A stretch of DNA of 64,000 nt, from NCBI RefSeq assembly GCF_022348185.1, contig NZ_JAKRFD010000002.1, positions 310,001 to 374,000 of the forward strand, given 5' to 3'. The notes below the pieces were generated by a model that was given only the letters and a program-made list of their open reading frames with translations, searched no databases and was not told the DNA's origin. Position 1 is the stretch's first letter. Each line of letters opens with the position of its first letter. The stretch is from Epibacterium sp. Ofav1-8 (GTDB lineage: Bacteria > Pseudomonadota > Alphaproteobacteria > Rhodobacterales > Rhodobacteraceae). This document shows, in pieces, positions 28,936 through 39,081 of the stretch. A program made the position numbers and the translations under genes.

Positions 28936-31101
28936 TCAGGCGACCGCTTCGGCAAAGCTTGCGCGGAAGATCTGGCTCAACTCTTCCAGTGTCGCCTCGG
29001 AGCCGCCGATCTTGACGGTATCGCCGGTAAAACGGCCGACGGTCAGGAGCGGTACACCAGCCTGGCCGGAGGCAATCATCAAGGCCTCCGCCTGATCAAA
29101 GTTGCAGGCGACGAGGTAGCGGGCCTGATCCTCGCCAAAGAGGGTCGGCGTATCGCTGATATCGATCTGCACGCCGACACCGGCGGCCTCGGCCATTTCA
29201 AACGCTGCCAGCACCAGACCACCATCGCTGATGTCGGTGCAGGCCTTGATGAAATCGCGGTTGTTGCGGATGAATTCGCCGTTGCGCTTTTCGGCCTCCA
29301 GATCCACCGCAGGTGCATCGCCGTCTTCGCGGTTGAAGACCTCGTGCAGGAGCGCCGACTGGCCGAGGTGACCGGTGGTTTCGCCCACCAGCAGCAGCAC
29401 GTGACCGTCGCGGGCCTCGCCCAGGATCGGCTCTTCATCCGCCGCAACCAGACCCACCGCACCGATGGTGGGGGTGGGCAGGATCGCCTGACCGTCGGTC
29501 TCGTTATAAAGAGAGACGTTGCCGGAGACGATCGGCATATCCAGCGCCGACACCGCCTCGCCGATGCCTTTGAGTGCGCCGACAAACTGGCCCATGATCT
29601 CGGGCTTTTCGGGGTTGCCGAAATTGAGGTTGTCGGTGGTCGCCAGCGGTTTTGCCCCCACGGCAGAGAGGTTGCGATAGGCTTCGGCCACGGCCTGCTT
29701 GCCGCCCTCAATCGGGTTCGCCTTGACGTAGCGCGGGGTCACATCAGAGGTGAACGCGAGCTTCTTGTCGGTGCCATGCACGCGCACCACGCCGCCACCC
29801 AGGCCCGGACGACGGGCGGTGTCGCCCATCACGGTGGTGTCATATTGCTCATAGACCCACTGTTTGCCGGCGTAGTTGGGGCTGGAGATCAGCGCCTTCA
29901 GACCATCGATCGGGTCAATGGTCGGCACATCCGCATCCGTCAGCGCCTCTGGGGCTTCGACCTCGATCCACGGGCGGTCATATTCCGGCGCGGAGGAGGA
30001 GAGTTTCGACAGCGGCAGGTCGGCCTTGACCTCGCCGTTGTGCATGATGAGGAAGCGGTCTTCGGCAATGGTCTCACCCACGATGGCAAAATCGAGGTCC
30101 CATTTCTCAAAGACGGCTTTGGCCTCGGCCTCCAGCTCGGGCTTCAGCACCATCAGCATGCGCTCTTGCGATTCCGAGAGCATCATCTCGTAGGCGGTCA
30201 TGTGCTCTTCACGCTGCGGAACCTTTTCCAGATCCAGACGCACGCCAAGGCCGCCTTTGTCGCCCATCTCAACAGCAGAGCAGGTCAGACCCGCCGCACC
30301 CATGTCCTGAATCGAGATCACGGCACCGGTCTGCATCAGCTCCAGCGTCGCTTCCATCAGGCGTTTTTCGGTGAAGGGGTCGCCAACCTGCACGGTGGGG
30401 CGCTTTTCCTCGATGGTGTCGTCGAATTCGGCCGACGCCATGGTCGCACCGCCCACACCGTCGCGGCCGGTCTTGGCGCCGAGGTACACAACCGGCATGC
30501 CCACACCAGAGGCGGCGGAGTAGAAGATCATGTCGGTCTTCACAAGGCCCGCGGCAAAGGCATTCACCAGACAGTTGCCGTTGTAGGCCGGGTGAAAGCG
30601 CACTTCGCCGCCGACGCAAGGCACACCAAAACAGTTGCCGTAGCCGCCGACGCCCTCAACCACGCCGTTTACCAGCTGGCGGGTCTTGTGATGCGCAGGC
30701 TCGCCAAAGGACAGCGAGTTCATCGAGGCGATCGGCCGCGCGCCCATGGTGAAGACATCACGCAAAATGCCGCCAACACCAGTGGCGGCACCTTGGTAGG
30801 GTTCGATGTAGGAAGGGTGGTTGTGGCTTTCCATCTTGAAGACGACCGCGTCGCCATCGCCAATGTCCACGATACCGGCGTTTTCGCCCGGACCACAGAT
30901 CACCTGCGGGCCGGAGGTCGGCAGGGTGCGCAGCCATTTCTTGGAGGATTTATAGGAACAATGCTCGTTCCACATGGCGGAGAAAATGCCGAGCTCGGTA
31001 AAGGTCGGCTCCCGGCCGATGATCTCCAGGATCAGATCGTACTCATCGGGTTTCAGTCCGTGGTTTTCGATCACTTCAGTCGTAATGGCTGGTTCCTGCA
31101 T
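28936..31101 (-). CDS. purL: Phosphoribosylformylglycinamidine synthase II
   Basis: A 721-residue ATP-dependent enzyme of de novo purine synthesis, working with PurS and PurQ. Landmarks are the N-terminal [37 protein letters not shown] (binding and catalytic region, split here), and [13 protein letters not shown] in the second half. The length is that of the small PurL form that needs separate PurS/PurQ, neither of which is in the window. It ends just before the compound repeat at 28777-28924. Confidence 0.97.
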   Translation of the reverse strand: MQEPAITTEVIENHGLKPDEYDLILEIIGREPTFTELGIFSAMWNEHCSYKSSKKWLRTLPTSGPQVICGPGENAGIVDIGDGDAVVFKMESHNHPSYIEPYQGAATGVGGILRDVFTMGARPIASMNSLSFGEPAHHKTRQLVNGVVEGVGGYGNCFGVPCVGGEVRFHPAYNGNCLVNAFAAGLVKTDMIFYSAASGVGMPVVYLGAKTGRDGVGGATMASAEFDDTIEEKRPTVQVGDPFTEKRLMEATLELMQTGAVISIQDMGAAGLTCSAVEMGDKGGLGVRLDLEKVPQREEHMTAYEMMLSESQERMLMVLKPELEAEAKAVFEKWDLDFAIVGETIAEDRFLIMHNGEVKADLPLSKLSSSAPEYDRPWIEVEAPEALTDADVPTIDPIDGLKALISSPNYAGKQWVYEQYDTTVMGDTARRPGLGGGVVRVHGTDKKLAFTSDVTPRYVKANPIEGGKQAVAEAYRNLSAVGAKPLATTDNLNFGNPEKPEIMGQFVGALKGIGEAVSALDMPIVSGNVSLYNETDGQAILPTPTIGAVGLVAADEEPILGEARDGHVLLLVGETTGHLGQSALLHEVFNREDGDAPAVDLEAEKRNGEFIRNNRDFIKACTDISDGGLVLAAFEMAEAAGVGVQIDISDTPTLFGEDQARYLVACNFDQAEALMIASGQAGVPLLTVGRFTGDTVKIGGSEATLEELSQIFRASFAEAVA

Positions 31102-31406
31102 GGCGCTTAGATGGCCCCCCGGGTCGCTTCATGTTGTCGGCCTTTTAGAGCAAGGCCAACGGCGGGGAAAGGGGGCATGATACAGCATCGTGCCGATGCA
31201 AGCTGTGCCCGGAAATTGGGCAGGCGGGCCGTTGCCTGCCTGTCGGCACATCACATGGGGCGCGCGTCGTCTTATTGCGTCGGAAAAGCGATATTTTGTC
31301 TGGCCCCATCGGCGTGCCGCGGCCTAGATCATGTCCAACACCACGCGACAGCCGATTGCGGCACATGCGGCGCGCGGGAAAAATTTGGGCAAGATCCTCT
31401 GCGGCC

Positions 31407-31435
31407 AAAAAAAAGGCCGAGCACTAAGCTCGGCC
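31407..31435 (-). terminator. Rho-independent terminator of the small RNA / LysR transcript
   Basis: A perfect 8-bp stem (GGCCGAGC with GCTCGGCC) with a 5-base loop, followed on the minus strand by eight T residues. Confidence 0.93.
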
Positions 31436-31483
31436 GTAGTCCAACAGGGAGGTATGAAGTGCGGCGTGTGCCGCGTCTTCATG
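31407..31483 (-). ncRNA. Candidate small RNA with anti-Shine-Dalgarno loop
   Basis: Read on the minus strand, the region holds in order: a 5' hairpin (ATGAAG-AC-GCGGC-ACAC-GCCGC-A-CTTCAT, 31482 to 31454), a single-stranded ACCTCCCTGTTGG segment carrying CCUCCC, and a strong terminator (GGCCGAGC-TTAGT-GCTCGGCC-T8, 31435 to 31407). A promoter-like TTGCGG-N16-CTAAAT ends about 7 bases before the expected 5' end. This gives a compact RNA of about 77 nt. It could instead be the 3' UTR of the LysR mRNA, whose stop is at 31602. Expression is not shown. Confidence 0.6.
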
Positions 31484-31489
31484 AGGGTC

Positions 31490-31517
31490 ATTTAGGGTGC
31501 CTGCCGCGATGCCGCAA
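31490..31517 (-). promoter_or_regulatory. Promoter-like elements of the candidate small RNA
   Basis: On the minus strand TTGCGG (31517-31512) and CTAAAT (31495-31490) are separated by 16 bases, a plausible sigma-70 type promoter for an alphaproteobacterium. The match is moderate and such pairs occur by chance. Confidence 0.4.
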
Positions 31518-31601
31518 GGGTTTTGAAACACTTGTTAAATCAAGCCTGCCATGCGCTATGTGCATAGCTGGGCGGCTGCATGCATGCCGCCACGGCAGGT
31601 A

Positions 31602-32507
31602 TCAGATTTTTCCAAGTTCTTTCATGTGTTTACGGTGTGCGATGATCTCATTCTGCACAAAGTCCCGAAAGGCGGAAACACGCTGCGAATGGCGCAACTC
31701 TTCCGGGTAGGCGAGGTAGACGGGCACACCATTGGTGTCCTCATTTGGCAACACCTGCACCAGATCGGGGAAATCCTCGGTCACATAGTCCGGCAGCACC
31801 CCGATGCCGAGATCCTGCAACACCCCCTGCAACACGCCGAAATAGTTGTTCACGGTCAAAAGCGACTTGGGGTTATGGGTCATCAGCTTCTGCACCATGA
31901 CGGTGGCAGAACCCACCTGCGCCGAGCGCAGGCTCTGGCAGATCAGGCGGTGGTCGCAGATTTCCTCGATCGTTTCCGGCCAGCCGAACTTGTCGATATA
32001 GCCCCGCGACGCATAAAGCCGCATCTGCACCGTCATCAGCCGTTTGCGGATCAGGTCGGCCTGGCTGGGTTCCTTCATGCGAATGGCGACATCGGCCTCC
32101 CGCATCGGCAGGTCGAGCACCCGTTCCTCCAGCATCAGGTCGATCTTGAGGTTGGGATATTGTTCGTAGAGCTTCGCCAGACGCGGCGCCAGCCAGAGCG
32201 TGCCGAACCCGGTGGTGGTGGTCACCCGCAATTCGCCGAACACGCCTTCTTCGCTGTCTCGGATTCGCGCCGAGGCGGTTTCCAGGCGTTTGGCCATGGT
32301 GCGGGTGGCATCAAACAGCAACTCGCCCTGTTCGGTGAGAATCAGCCCCCGCGCGTGGCGGTGAAACAATGTTGCGTTCAGGCTCTCTTCGAGACCCCGG
32401 ATCTGCCGCGACACCGCAGATTGGGACAGATTGAGGCGATCCCCCGCATGGGTCAGGCTGCCCGCGTCCGCAACTGCATGAAAGATCCTGAGTTTGTCCC
32501 AATCCAT
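31602..32507 (-). CDS. LysR-family transcriptional regulator
   Basis: A 301-residue regulator: N-terminal helix-turn-helix (FHAVADAGSLTHAGDRLNLS, then SAVSRQIRGLEESL) and an effector-binding domain starting near GELRVTTTTGFG. It is divergent from the indolepyruvate:ferredoxin oxidoreductase gene, with a LysR-type palindrome (32544-32560) in the shared promoter region, so it probably controls that gene and itself. The effector is unknown. Confidence 0.9.
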   Translation of the reverse strand: MDWDKLRIFHAVADAGSLTHAGDRLNLSQSAVSRQIRGLEESLNATLFHRHARGLILTEQGELLFDATRTMAKRLETASARIRDSEEGVFGELRVTTTTGFGTLWLAPRLAKLYEQYPNLKIDLMLEERVLDLPMREADVAIRMKEPSQADLIRKRLMTVQMRLYASRGYIDKFGWPETIEEICDHRLICQSLRSAQVGSATVMVQKLMTHNPKSLLTVNNYFGVLQGVLQDLGIGVLPDYVTEDFPDLVQVLPNEDTNGVPVYLAYPEELRHSQRVSAFRDFVQNEIIAHRKHMKELGKI

Positions 32508-32543
32508 TGATTTTACTCTTTCTGCCTCTTTTAGACAAACTAC

Positions 32544-32560
32544 CTTAGGAACAGCCTAAG
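32544..32560. promoter_or_regulatory. LysR-type operator between the LysR gene and the oxidoreductase
   Basis: CTTAGG-AACAG-CCTAAG is a perfect 6+5+6 inverted repeat containing T-N11-A, located 36 bases from the LysR start and 115 bases from the oxidoreductase start. Confidence 0.65.
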
Positions 32561-32675
32561 TTTCAAACCTTACCGGAGTTTGACACGGATTCTTTCAAAT
32601 ACGGCTATACAGGTCAGCATCTATGACCTATTATTGGATCCAAAATGCAAGCAAGTCATGGTTGAGGAGGACCGG

Positions 32676-35600
32676 ATGAGCACGCAAAAGATCTCGCTCA
32701 ATGACCGTTACGATCTTGAAAAATCGCCGATTCTGCTGAATGGCACCCAGGCGCTGGTGCGTCTGATGCTGATGCAGAAGGCGCGCGACGTGGCCGCCGG
32801 CCTGAACACCGCCGGTCTGGTGACTGGCTATCGCGGCTCGCCGCTTGGCGCTGTCGACATGCAGATGAAGCGCGCGGAAAAGCTGCTGACGCAATCTGAC
32901 GTGACGTTCCAATATGGTCTCAACGAGGATCTTGCCGTCACCGCGCTCTGGGGCGCGCAACAGGCAGAGATCCGTGGCGAGGGCAAATACGACGGTGTCT
33001 TTGGCCTGTGGTACGGCAAGGGGCCGGGGGTCGACCGCTCCGGCGATGCGCTGCGCCATGCCAATATGGCGGGGTCTTCGAAACATGGCGGGGTTTTGGT
33101 CGCCATGGGCGATGACCACACCGGCGAAAGCTCCACCGTGCTGCATCAGTCGGAATGGTCCCTGCTGGATTGCTACCTGCCGATCGTCAGCCCGGCAGGG
33201 GTGCAGGAAATCCTCGACTACGGCATCTATGGCTATGCGCTGTCACGGTTTTCCGGCCTCTGGGTGGGGCTCAAGACGATGAAGGACACCATCGAGGTGA
33301 CCTCGGTTGTCGACGGCGATCCCGACCGGATGCAACTGGCCGTGCCGCAGTTCGACATGCCGGCGGATGGTCTGAACATCCGGCTGGATGATGACCGCTT
33401 CCGTCAGGAAGACCGTATCATCGACTACAAACGCTTTGCCGCCGAGGCCTTCAGCCATGCCAACAAGATGGACAAGCGCATGTGGGGCAAGCCCGGCGCC
33501 AAGATCGGTTTTGTCGCTGCGGGCAAGAACTGGCTGGATCTGGTTCACGCGCTAAGTCTCTTGAATGTCGACGAAAACATGGCCGAACGCCTCGGGATCA
33601 CCACCTACAAGGTGGGTCAGACCTGGCCGATGGACATGAAAGGGTTCCACGACTGGGCCGAAGGGCTCGATCTGATCGTGGTGGTCGAGGAAAAGCGTAA
33701 GCTGATCGAGATCCAGATCAAGGAAGCGATCTTTGACGACCGGCGCGGGCGTCGGGTCTACGGCTGGTACAAGGGCGGTGCGGGCACCATGCACCGCGAG
33801 GAGCTGTTCCCGACCAAATATGCACTCGACCCCATCATGATCGCCGAGAAACTGGGCAATATCCTGATCGAGGAGGGCCGCGATACCGAGGCGATCCGCG
33901 CCGGTCTGGCCCAGCTCGATGATGCGAAACGGGCCGACAATGCCGAGGAAATCGCCGCGCGCCTGCCGTATTTCTGTTCCGGCTGCCCGCATAACTCCTC
34001 CACCAAACTGCCGGATGGCTCCCGCGCCTATGCGGGGATCGGCTGTCACTTCATGGTGCAGTGGATGGACCGCGAAACCGTCGGGTTCACCCATATGGGT
34101 GGCGAGGGGGCGAACTGGATCGGCGAGGCGCCGTTTTCCAAGAGAAACCATGTATTTCAGAACCTTGGCGACGGAACTTACAACCACTCCGGGGTGATGG
34201 CGATCCGCGCGGCACTCGCCGAGGGCACCAATATCACCTACAAGATCCTCTATAATGACGCGGTGGCGATGACCGGCGGCCAGCAGGCTGAAGGCGGCCT
34301 CACCGCGCCGCAGATCGCCCATGAGCTGACCGCCATGGGGGTCAAGACCATCGCCGTGGTCTATGACGAAAAAGAGGACGTGGTCGCCAGCCAATTCCCC
34401 TCCGGCATGCGGATGCATGAGCGGGGCGAGCTGATGAAGGTCCAGCGCGAGTTCGAGGAGGTGGGCGGCGTCTCCGCCATCATCTACATCCAGACCTGCG
34501 CGGCCGAAAAACGCCGTCGCCGCAAGAAGGGCCTGTTCCCGGATCCGGATCAGCGCGTGTTCATCAACTCTGATGTCTGCGAGGGCTGCGGCGATTGCGG
34601 GGTGCAGTCGAACTGCGTGTCGATCGTGCCGAAAGAGACCGAACTGGGCCGCAAGCGCGCGATTGACCAGTCCAGCTGCAACAAGGATTTCTCTTGTCTC
34701 AACGGGTTTTGCCCGTCGTTCCTCACCGTCGAGGGCGCCAAGATCAAGAAGAGCGCAACCGCCAGCCTGGAGCTGCCGGAACTGCCCGACCCGCAACTGC
34801 CCGCGATCGACGGCACCCATAACGTGGTGATCACCGGCGTTGGCGGCACCGGCGTGGTGACCATCGGTGCGGTGCTGGCGCAGGCCGCGCAAATCGACGG
34901 CAAGGGCGCGGGCATGATGGAAATGGCCGGCCTCGCGCAAAAGGGCGGCGCGGTGCATATCCATTGCCGCATCGCCGAGCAGCCTTCGGACATCAGCGCC
35001 ATCCGCGTGGCCACCGGTGAGGCGCACGCGCTGATCGGCGGCGATCTGGTGGTGAGCGCGGGGGCCAAGACCCTTGGCCTGACCTCCACCGGGCGCACGG
35101 GCGCGGTTGTGAACAGCCACGAGATCATCACCGGGGAATTCACCCGCAACACCGATTTTGCGTTGCCAAGCGACAGGTTGCAGGTCGCGCTTCAGGCGCG
35201 ATTGCGGGACCGGGTGGATCTGTTTGATGCCTCCGAACTGGCGCGCATCAGCATGGGAGATTCGATCTTTTCCAACATGATGGTCTTTGGCGCCGCCTGG
35301 CAGCGGGGGCTGATCCCGGTGTCCTATGAGGCGCTGAAACAGGCGATCGAGCTGAATGGCGCTGCGGTAGAGAAAAACCTCCGCGCCTTTGATATCGGAC
35401 GCTGGGCGGTGCTCTATCCCGAGGACGCTGCCAAACTGCTGGCGCCGAGCGTCGTTGCGCTGCCCAAGACGCTTGATGAGAAAATCGCCTATCGCCGGGC
35501 GCAGCTGGTGGACTACCAGGGCGAGCGGCTGGCGAAACGCTACGAGAAACTGGTGGCGGGTGTCTCCGATCCGCGGCTCAAGGAAGCGGTGGCAAAAGGC

Positions 35601-36095
35601 TATCATAAGCTCCTGTCCTACAAGGATGAATACGAGGTTGCCCGCCTGCTGCTGAGCAGCCGGGAAAAGGCGGCGGCGGAGTTTGATGGCGATCTGAAGA
35701 TCTCTTACAACCTCGCGCCGCCGATCCTGGGCGGCAAGGATGCCAATGGTCGTCCGAAAAAGCGCAAGTTTGGCCCCGGTACGGAACGGTTGTTGCGGAT
35801 CCTGGCCAAGCTGAAGGGACTGCGCGGCACGCCGCTGGATGTCTTTGGCTATACTGCCGAGCGCAAGATGGAGCGGGCGCTGATCAAGCAATATGAGACC
35901 GATATGAAGGAATGGCTCGCCCAATCCGACGCGGTGGACATGGATGCGCTGGTGGCGCTGGCGGAGCTGCCGTTGCAGATCCGTGGCTTTGGCCCTGTCA
36001 AAATGAAGAGCGAACAGCAGGCTGCCAAGCGGCGCGAGGAACTGCTGGTGGCGCTGAAACAGGGGCCTGCGCCGCTGAAGGCTGCCGCCGAATAG
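32676..36095 (+). CDS. Indolepyruvate:ferredoxin oxidoreductase, fused alpha/beta subunits
   Basis: A 1139-residue fusion of the IorA and IorB modules, which oxidatively decarboxylates aryl pyruvates to acyl-CoA using ferredoxin. The N-terminal part has GYRGSPLGAVDMQM, a ThDP-binding segment with CSGCPHNSSTKLPDG and GAGIGCHFM-like residues, and two cysteine-rich Fe-S motifs near residue 634 (VCEGCGDCGVQSNC) and after (CNKDFSCLNGFCPSF). The C-terminal part contains the gamma-type GVGGTGVVTIGAVLAQAA. ATG 32676, preceded by GAGGAGG, is preferred to an in-frame ATG 32 codons upstream. Divergent LysR gene is the likely regulator. Confidence 0.92.
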   Translation: MSTQKISLNDRYDLEKSPILLNGTQALVRLMLMQKARDVAAGLNTAGLVTGYRGSPLGAVDMQMKRAEKLLTQSDVTFQYGLNEDLAVTALWGAQQAEIRGEGKYDGVFGLWYGKGPGVDRSGDALRHANMAGSSKHGGVLVAMGDDHTGESSTVLHQSEWSLLDCYLPIVSPAGVQEILDYGIYGYALSRFSGLWVGLKTMKDTIEVTSVVDGDPDRMQLAVPQFDMPADGLNIRLDDDRFRQEDRIIDYKRFAAEAFSHANKMDKRMWGKPGAKIGFVAAGKNWLDLVHALSLLNVDENMAERLGITTYKVGQTWPMDMKGFHDWAEGLDLIVVVEEKRKLIEIQIKEAIFDDRRGRRVYGWYKGGAGTMHREELFPTKYALDPIMIAEKLGNILIEEGRDTEAIRAGLAQLDDAKRADNAEEIAARLPYFCSGCPHNSSTKLPDGSRAYAGIGCHFMVQWMDRETVGFTHMGGEGANWIGEAPFSKRNHVFQNLGDGTYNHSGVMAIRAALAEGTNITYKILYNDAVAMTGGQQAEGGLTAPQIAHELTAMGVKTIAVVYDEKEDVVASQFPSGMRMHERGELMKVQREFEEVGGVSAIIYIQTCAAEKRRRRKKGLFPDPDQRVFINSDVCEGCGDCGVQSNCVSIVPKETELGRKRAIDQSSCNKDFSCLNGFCPSFLTVEGAKIKKSATASLELPELPDPQLPAIDGTHNVVITGVGGTGVVTIGAVLAQAAQIDGKGAGMMEMAGLAQKGGAVHIHCRIAEQPSDISAIRVATGEAHALIGGDLVVSAGAKTLGLTSTGRTGAVVNSHEIITGEFTRNTDFALPSDRLQVALQARLRDRVDLFDASELARISMGDSIFSNMMVFGAAWQRGLIPVSYEALKQAIELNGAAVEKNLRAFDIGRWAVLYPEDAAKLLAPSVVALPKTLDEKIAYRRAQLVDYQGERLAKRYEKLVAGVSDPRLKEAVAKGYHKLLSYKDEYEVARLLLSSREKAAAEFDGDLKISYNLAPPILGGKDANGRPKKRKFGPGTERLLRILAKLKGLRGTPLDVFGYTAERKMERALIKQYETDMKEWLAQSDAVDMDALVALAELPLQIRGFGPVKMKSEQQAAKRREELLVALKQGPAPLKAAAE

Positions 36096-36235
36096 TGGCC
36101 CCCACGCCACTGTGTCTTGGGGATGGCGTCATGAATGTGTTACCAAGGCTGGGCAATATGCGCGCCCGGCCTTAGGTAGCCGGGCACCTGCACCGCAGGC
36201 AGCGCATTCCCTGTCTTTACGGAGACCTCAAAGAC

Positions 36236-37114
36236 ATGCTTGAGCGTCGTCATATCGCTCGCGATATTTCCTATTCGCACTCGGCCGAGACACGGCCGGG
36301 TCGGATCATGATCCGCCTGATGGAAAACACCACCGGTCGTTTGCGGCTGATAAAGCGCGCCCGGGGCTATGATTCCGAGGTCGCCTCCGGGCGCAGTTTC
36401 TGGGACGTGATCGTCGAACGCTACGGTCTCAGCCTTGATGTGGTGGGCGGCAGTCTCGACAATATCCCGCGCGACAAGCCGGTGATCCTGATTGCAAATC
36501 ATCCCTACGGTATCCTGGACGGGCTAATGATGGGGCACATCCTGTCGCGCACGCGGGGGGATTTCCGCATTCTGGCGCATCAGGTGTTTCGCAAGGCCGA
36601 GGATCTGAACAAGGTCATCCTGCCGATCGATTTTGCCGAGACCAAGGAGGCGATGAAGGCCAACCTCGAGACCCGGCGCGAGGCGCTGTCGTATCTGGGG
36701 CAGGGCGGTGCCATCGGGATCTTCCCCGGCGGGACGGTGTCCACCGCGGCGAAACCCTTTGCCCATCCGATGGATCCGGGCTGGCGCGGCTTTACCGCGC
36801 GGATGGTGGCCAAATCCGATGCGGTTGTGGTGCCCTTGTACTTCGACGGGCACACCTCGCGGCTGTTCCAGATTGCCTCGCATCTGCATTACACCCTGCG
36901 CATGGGCCTCCTGATCAAGGAGTTCAAGAAACGCGTCGGCACCCCGGTCCGGGTGGTGGTCGGCGATCCGATCGGCCGCGATGTGCTGGACCCGCTGGCC
37001 AAGGACTCCAAAGCAATGATGGATTTCCTGCGCAAAGCCACGTATGAGCTGTCTCCAACACCGCTCAAATCCTATGACTACGGGTTCGAGTTCGAAGAAA
37101 AACACCGGGCCTGA
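36236..37114 (+). CDS. Lysophospholipid acyltransferase (PlsC-like)
   Basis: A 292-residue membrane-associated acyltransferase. The catalytic motif appears as NHPYGILDG near residue 85, where His and Asp are separated by five residues instead of the four of classical PlsC (HX4D); this variant typifies a divergent lysophospholipid acyltransferase subgroup. IFPGGTVS follows as the substrate-binding motif, and VVPLYFDG later. It probably acylates a lysophospholipid or related lipid; the exact substrate is unknown. It is followed 30 bases later by murI. Confidence 0.85.
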   Translation: MLERRHIARDISYSHSAETRPGRIMIRLMENTTGRLRLIKRARGYDSEVASGRSFWDVIVERYGLSLDVVGGSLDNIPRDKPVILIANHPYGILDGLMMGHILSRTRGDFRILAHQVFRKAEDLNKVILPIDFAETKEAMKANLETRREALSYLGQGGAIGIFPGGTVSTAAKPFAHPMDPGWRGFTARMVAKSDAVVVPLYFDGHTSRLFQIASHLHYTLRMGLLIKEFKKRVGTPVRVVVGDPIGRDVLDPLAKDSKAMMDFLRKATYELSPTPLKSYDYGFEFEEKHRA

Positions 37115-37144
37115 ACGGGTCCGCACACCCAAAGGCAGTGTGAC

Positions 37145-37954
37145 ATGGCAGTTGGTATTTTTGATTCCGGTCTTGGTGGTCTGACGGTTCTGGACGCGGC
37201 GCAAAAGCGCCTGCCGGATGTGGATTTCCTCTACTATGGCGACAACAGCCACGCGCCTTATGGGGTGCGCGATGCCGAAGACATCTATCAGCTGACCCAC
37301 AAGGCCGTGCACGACATGTGGGATCGCGGCTGCAATCTGGTGATCCTGGCCTGCAACACCGCCTCGGCGGCGGCCCTGCGGCGCATGCAGGAGGCGGGCG
37401 TGCCCGAGGGCAAGCGGGTGCTTGGCGTGTTTGTGCCCTTGATCGAGGCGCTGACCGAACGCCAGTGGGGCGACAATTCGCCCCCGCGTGAGGTGGCCGT
37501 GAAACATGTGGCGCTGTTTGCAACCCCCGCCACCGTGGCAAGCCGCGCGTTTCAGCGCGAGCTGGCGTTTCGCGCCATTGGCGTCGATGTGGAGGCGCAG
37601 GCCTGCGGTGGCGTGGTCGATGCCATTGAAGAGGGCGACATGATCCTGGCTGAGGCGCTGGTCAAAAGCCATGTCGACGCGCTGTTGCGCAAGATGCCCC
37701 GTCCCGAGGCGGCGATTCTGGGCTGTACCCATTATCCGCTGATGGAGGACATCTTTCAAAAGGCGCTGGGGCCGGATGTGCAGGTGTTCAGCCAAGGCCG
37801 TCTGGTGGCCGACAGCCTCGCGCATTATCTTGAGCGTCGCCCCGATATGATCGGCGGCGGTGCCGCAGGCTATGTGACCACGGGCGATGCCGGACGTGTC
37901 AGCAGCCGCGCGACGCAGTTCTTGCGACGAGAAATCACTTTTGACGCGGCCTGA
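37145..37954 (+). CDS. murI: Glutamate racemase
   Basis: A 269-residue enzyme that makes D-glutamate for peptidoglycan. [12 protein letters not shown] at residues 5-16 opens the fold; the two catalytic cysteines are C70 in LACNTASA and C194 in LGCTHYPL. The start at 37145 has AAAGGCAGTG upstream. It follows the acyltransferase closely; a TGAGGG-GTTATA-CCCTCA hairpin (37952-37969) spans its stop codon. Confidence 0.95.
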   Translation: MAVGIFDSGLGGLTVLDAAQKRLPDVDFLYYGDNSHAPYGVRDAEDIYQLTHKAVHDMWDRGCNLVILACNTASAAALRRMQEAGVPEGKRVLGVFVPLIEALTERQWGDNSPPREVAVKHVALFATPATVASRAFQRELAFRAIGVDVEAQACGGVVDAIEEGDMILAEALVKSHVDALLRKMPRPEAAILGCTHYPLMEDIFQKALGPDVQVFSQGRLVADSLAHYLERRPDMIGGGAAGYVTTGDAGRVSSRATQFLRREITFDAA

Positions 37955-38039
37955 GGGGTTATACCCTCACGTCCAACCTGATTTCCTGTCTGCGACTGAC
38001 GCAGGCCCTCCTGATACATGAACAATTCGAGGTCTCGAC

Positions 38040-39068
38040 ATGACCCATAACGTGGCAATCCTTGGTGCGTCCGGCTACACCGGCGCAGAGCTGATCCGGC
38101 TGATCTCTCAGCACCCGAACATCACCATCAAAGCCCTCGCCGCCGAGCGCAAGGCAGGCATGGAGATGGCAGATGTGTTCCCGCACCTGCGTCATCTTTC
38201 TCTGCCAACCCTTTGCAAAATCGAGGAAATCAACTTTTCGCAGATCGATCTGTGCTTCTGCGCGCTGCCGCATAAGACCAGCCAGGAGGTGATCGCCAAA
38301 CTGCCGGGCGATCTGAAAATCGTCGATCTTTCGGCGGATTTCCGGCTGCGCGATCCTGACGCCTATCAGAAATGGTACGGCAACCCGCATGCGGCGCGGG
38401 AGCAGCAAAAAGAGGCGGTCTATGGCCTCACCGAATTCTACCGCGACGAGATCAGATCGGCGCGGCTGGTGGCGGGCACCGGCTGCAACGCCGCAACCGG
38501 GCAGTTCGCCTTGCGGCCGCTGATCGCAGCGGGCGTCATCGATCTGGATGAGATCATTCTCGATATGAAATGCGCGGTCTCCGGCGCCGGGCGGGCGCTC
38601 AAGGAAAACCTGCTGCACGCGGAACTGAGCGAGGGCTACAACGCCTATGCCATTGGCGGCACCCACCGGCATCAGGGCGAGTTCGATCAGGAATTCTCTC
38701 TGCTGGCGGGGCGTCCCGTGCAGGTTCAGTTCACACCGCATCTGCTGCCCGTGAACCGGGGGATCTTGGCGACCACATACGTCAAAGGCGATGCGCAAAA
38801 GATCCACGAGACCTTTGCCAAGGCCTATGCCGACGAGCCCTTTATCGAGCTTCTGCCCTTCGGCGAGGCCCCTTCGACCCACCATGTGCGCGGCTCGAAC
38901 TTCGTTCATATTGGGGTGACAGGGGATCGCATCGACGGTCGGGCGATTGTCATCGTGGCGCTTGATAACCTGACAAAAGGTAGCAGCGGTCAGGCCTTGC
39001 AGAATGCGAACCTGATGTTAGGTGAAGAGGAAACAGCTGGGCTGATGATGGCACCGCTGTTCCCCTGA
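38040..39068 (+). CDS. argC: N-acetyl-gamma-glutamyl-phosphate reductase
   Basis: A 342-residue NADPH enzyme of arginine biosynthesis. [14 protein letters not shown] (residues 9-22) is the nucleotide-binding motif. The catalytic cysteine is C149 in [14 protein letters not shown], the GTGCN-type active site rather than the PGCYPT form. [13 protein letters not shown] carries the substrate-binding histidine. ccmE starts 13 bases after its stop, so argC and ccmE are likely cotranscribed. Confidence 0.93.
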   Translation: MTHNVAILGASGYTGAELIRLISQHPNITIKALAAERKAGMEMADVFPHLRHLSLPTLCKIEEINFSQIDLCFCALPHKTSQEVIAKLPGDLKIVDLSADFRLRDPDAYQKWYGNPHAAREQQKEAVYGLTEFYRDEIRSARLVAGTGCNAATGQFALRPLIAAGVIDLDEIILDMKCAVSGAGRALKENLLHAELSEGYNAYAIGGTHRHQGEFDQEFSLLAGRPVQVQFTPHLLPVNRGILATTYVKGDAQKIHETFAKAYADEPFIELLPFGEAPSTHHVRGSNFVHIGVTGDRIDGRAIVIVALDNLTKGSSGQALQNANLMLGEEETAGLMMAPLFP

Positions 39069-39081
39069 ACAAGAGGTCCAG

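Larger units (their letters stand above)
31102..31601. other. 500-base intergenic region between purL and a LysR gene
   Basis: No protein gene is supported. The left part (31102-31400) contains the purL promoter region and nothing else I can identify. The right part contains a hairpin, a terminator and a promoter-like pair that together define a candidate small RNA (31407-31483), listed separately. Confidence 0.5.

Noticed and set aside
31454-31495. A 13-codon plus-strand peptide with a GGGAGG upstream
   Set aside because: The purine stretch is adjacent to the ATG with almost no spacing, and the bases are better explained as the minus-strand hairpin and CCUCCC segment of the small RNA.
33552-36110. 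An 852-codon open frame on the minus strand
   Set aside because: Antisense to the indolepyruvate:ferredoxin oxidoreductase, which has unmistakable Fe-S and ThDP motifs.
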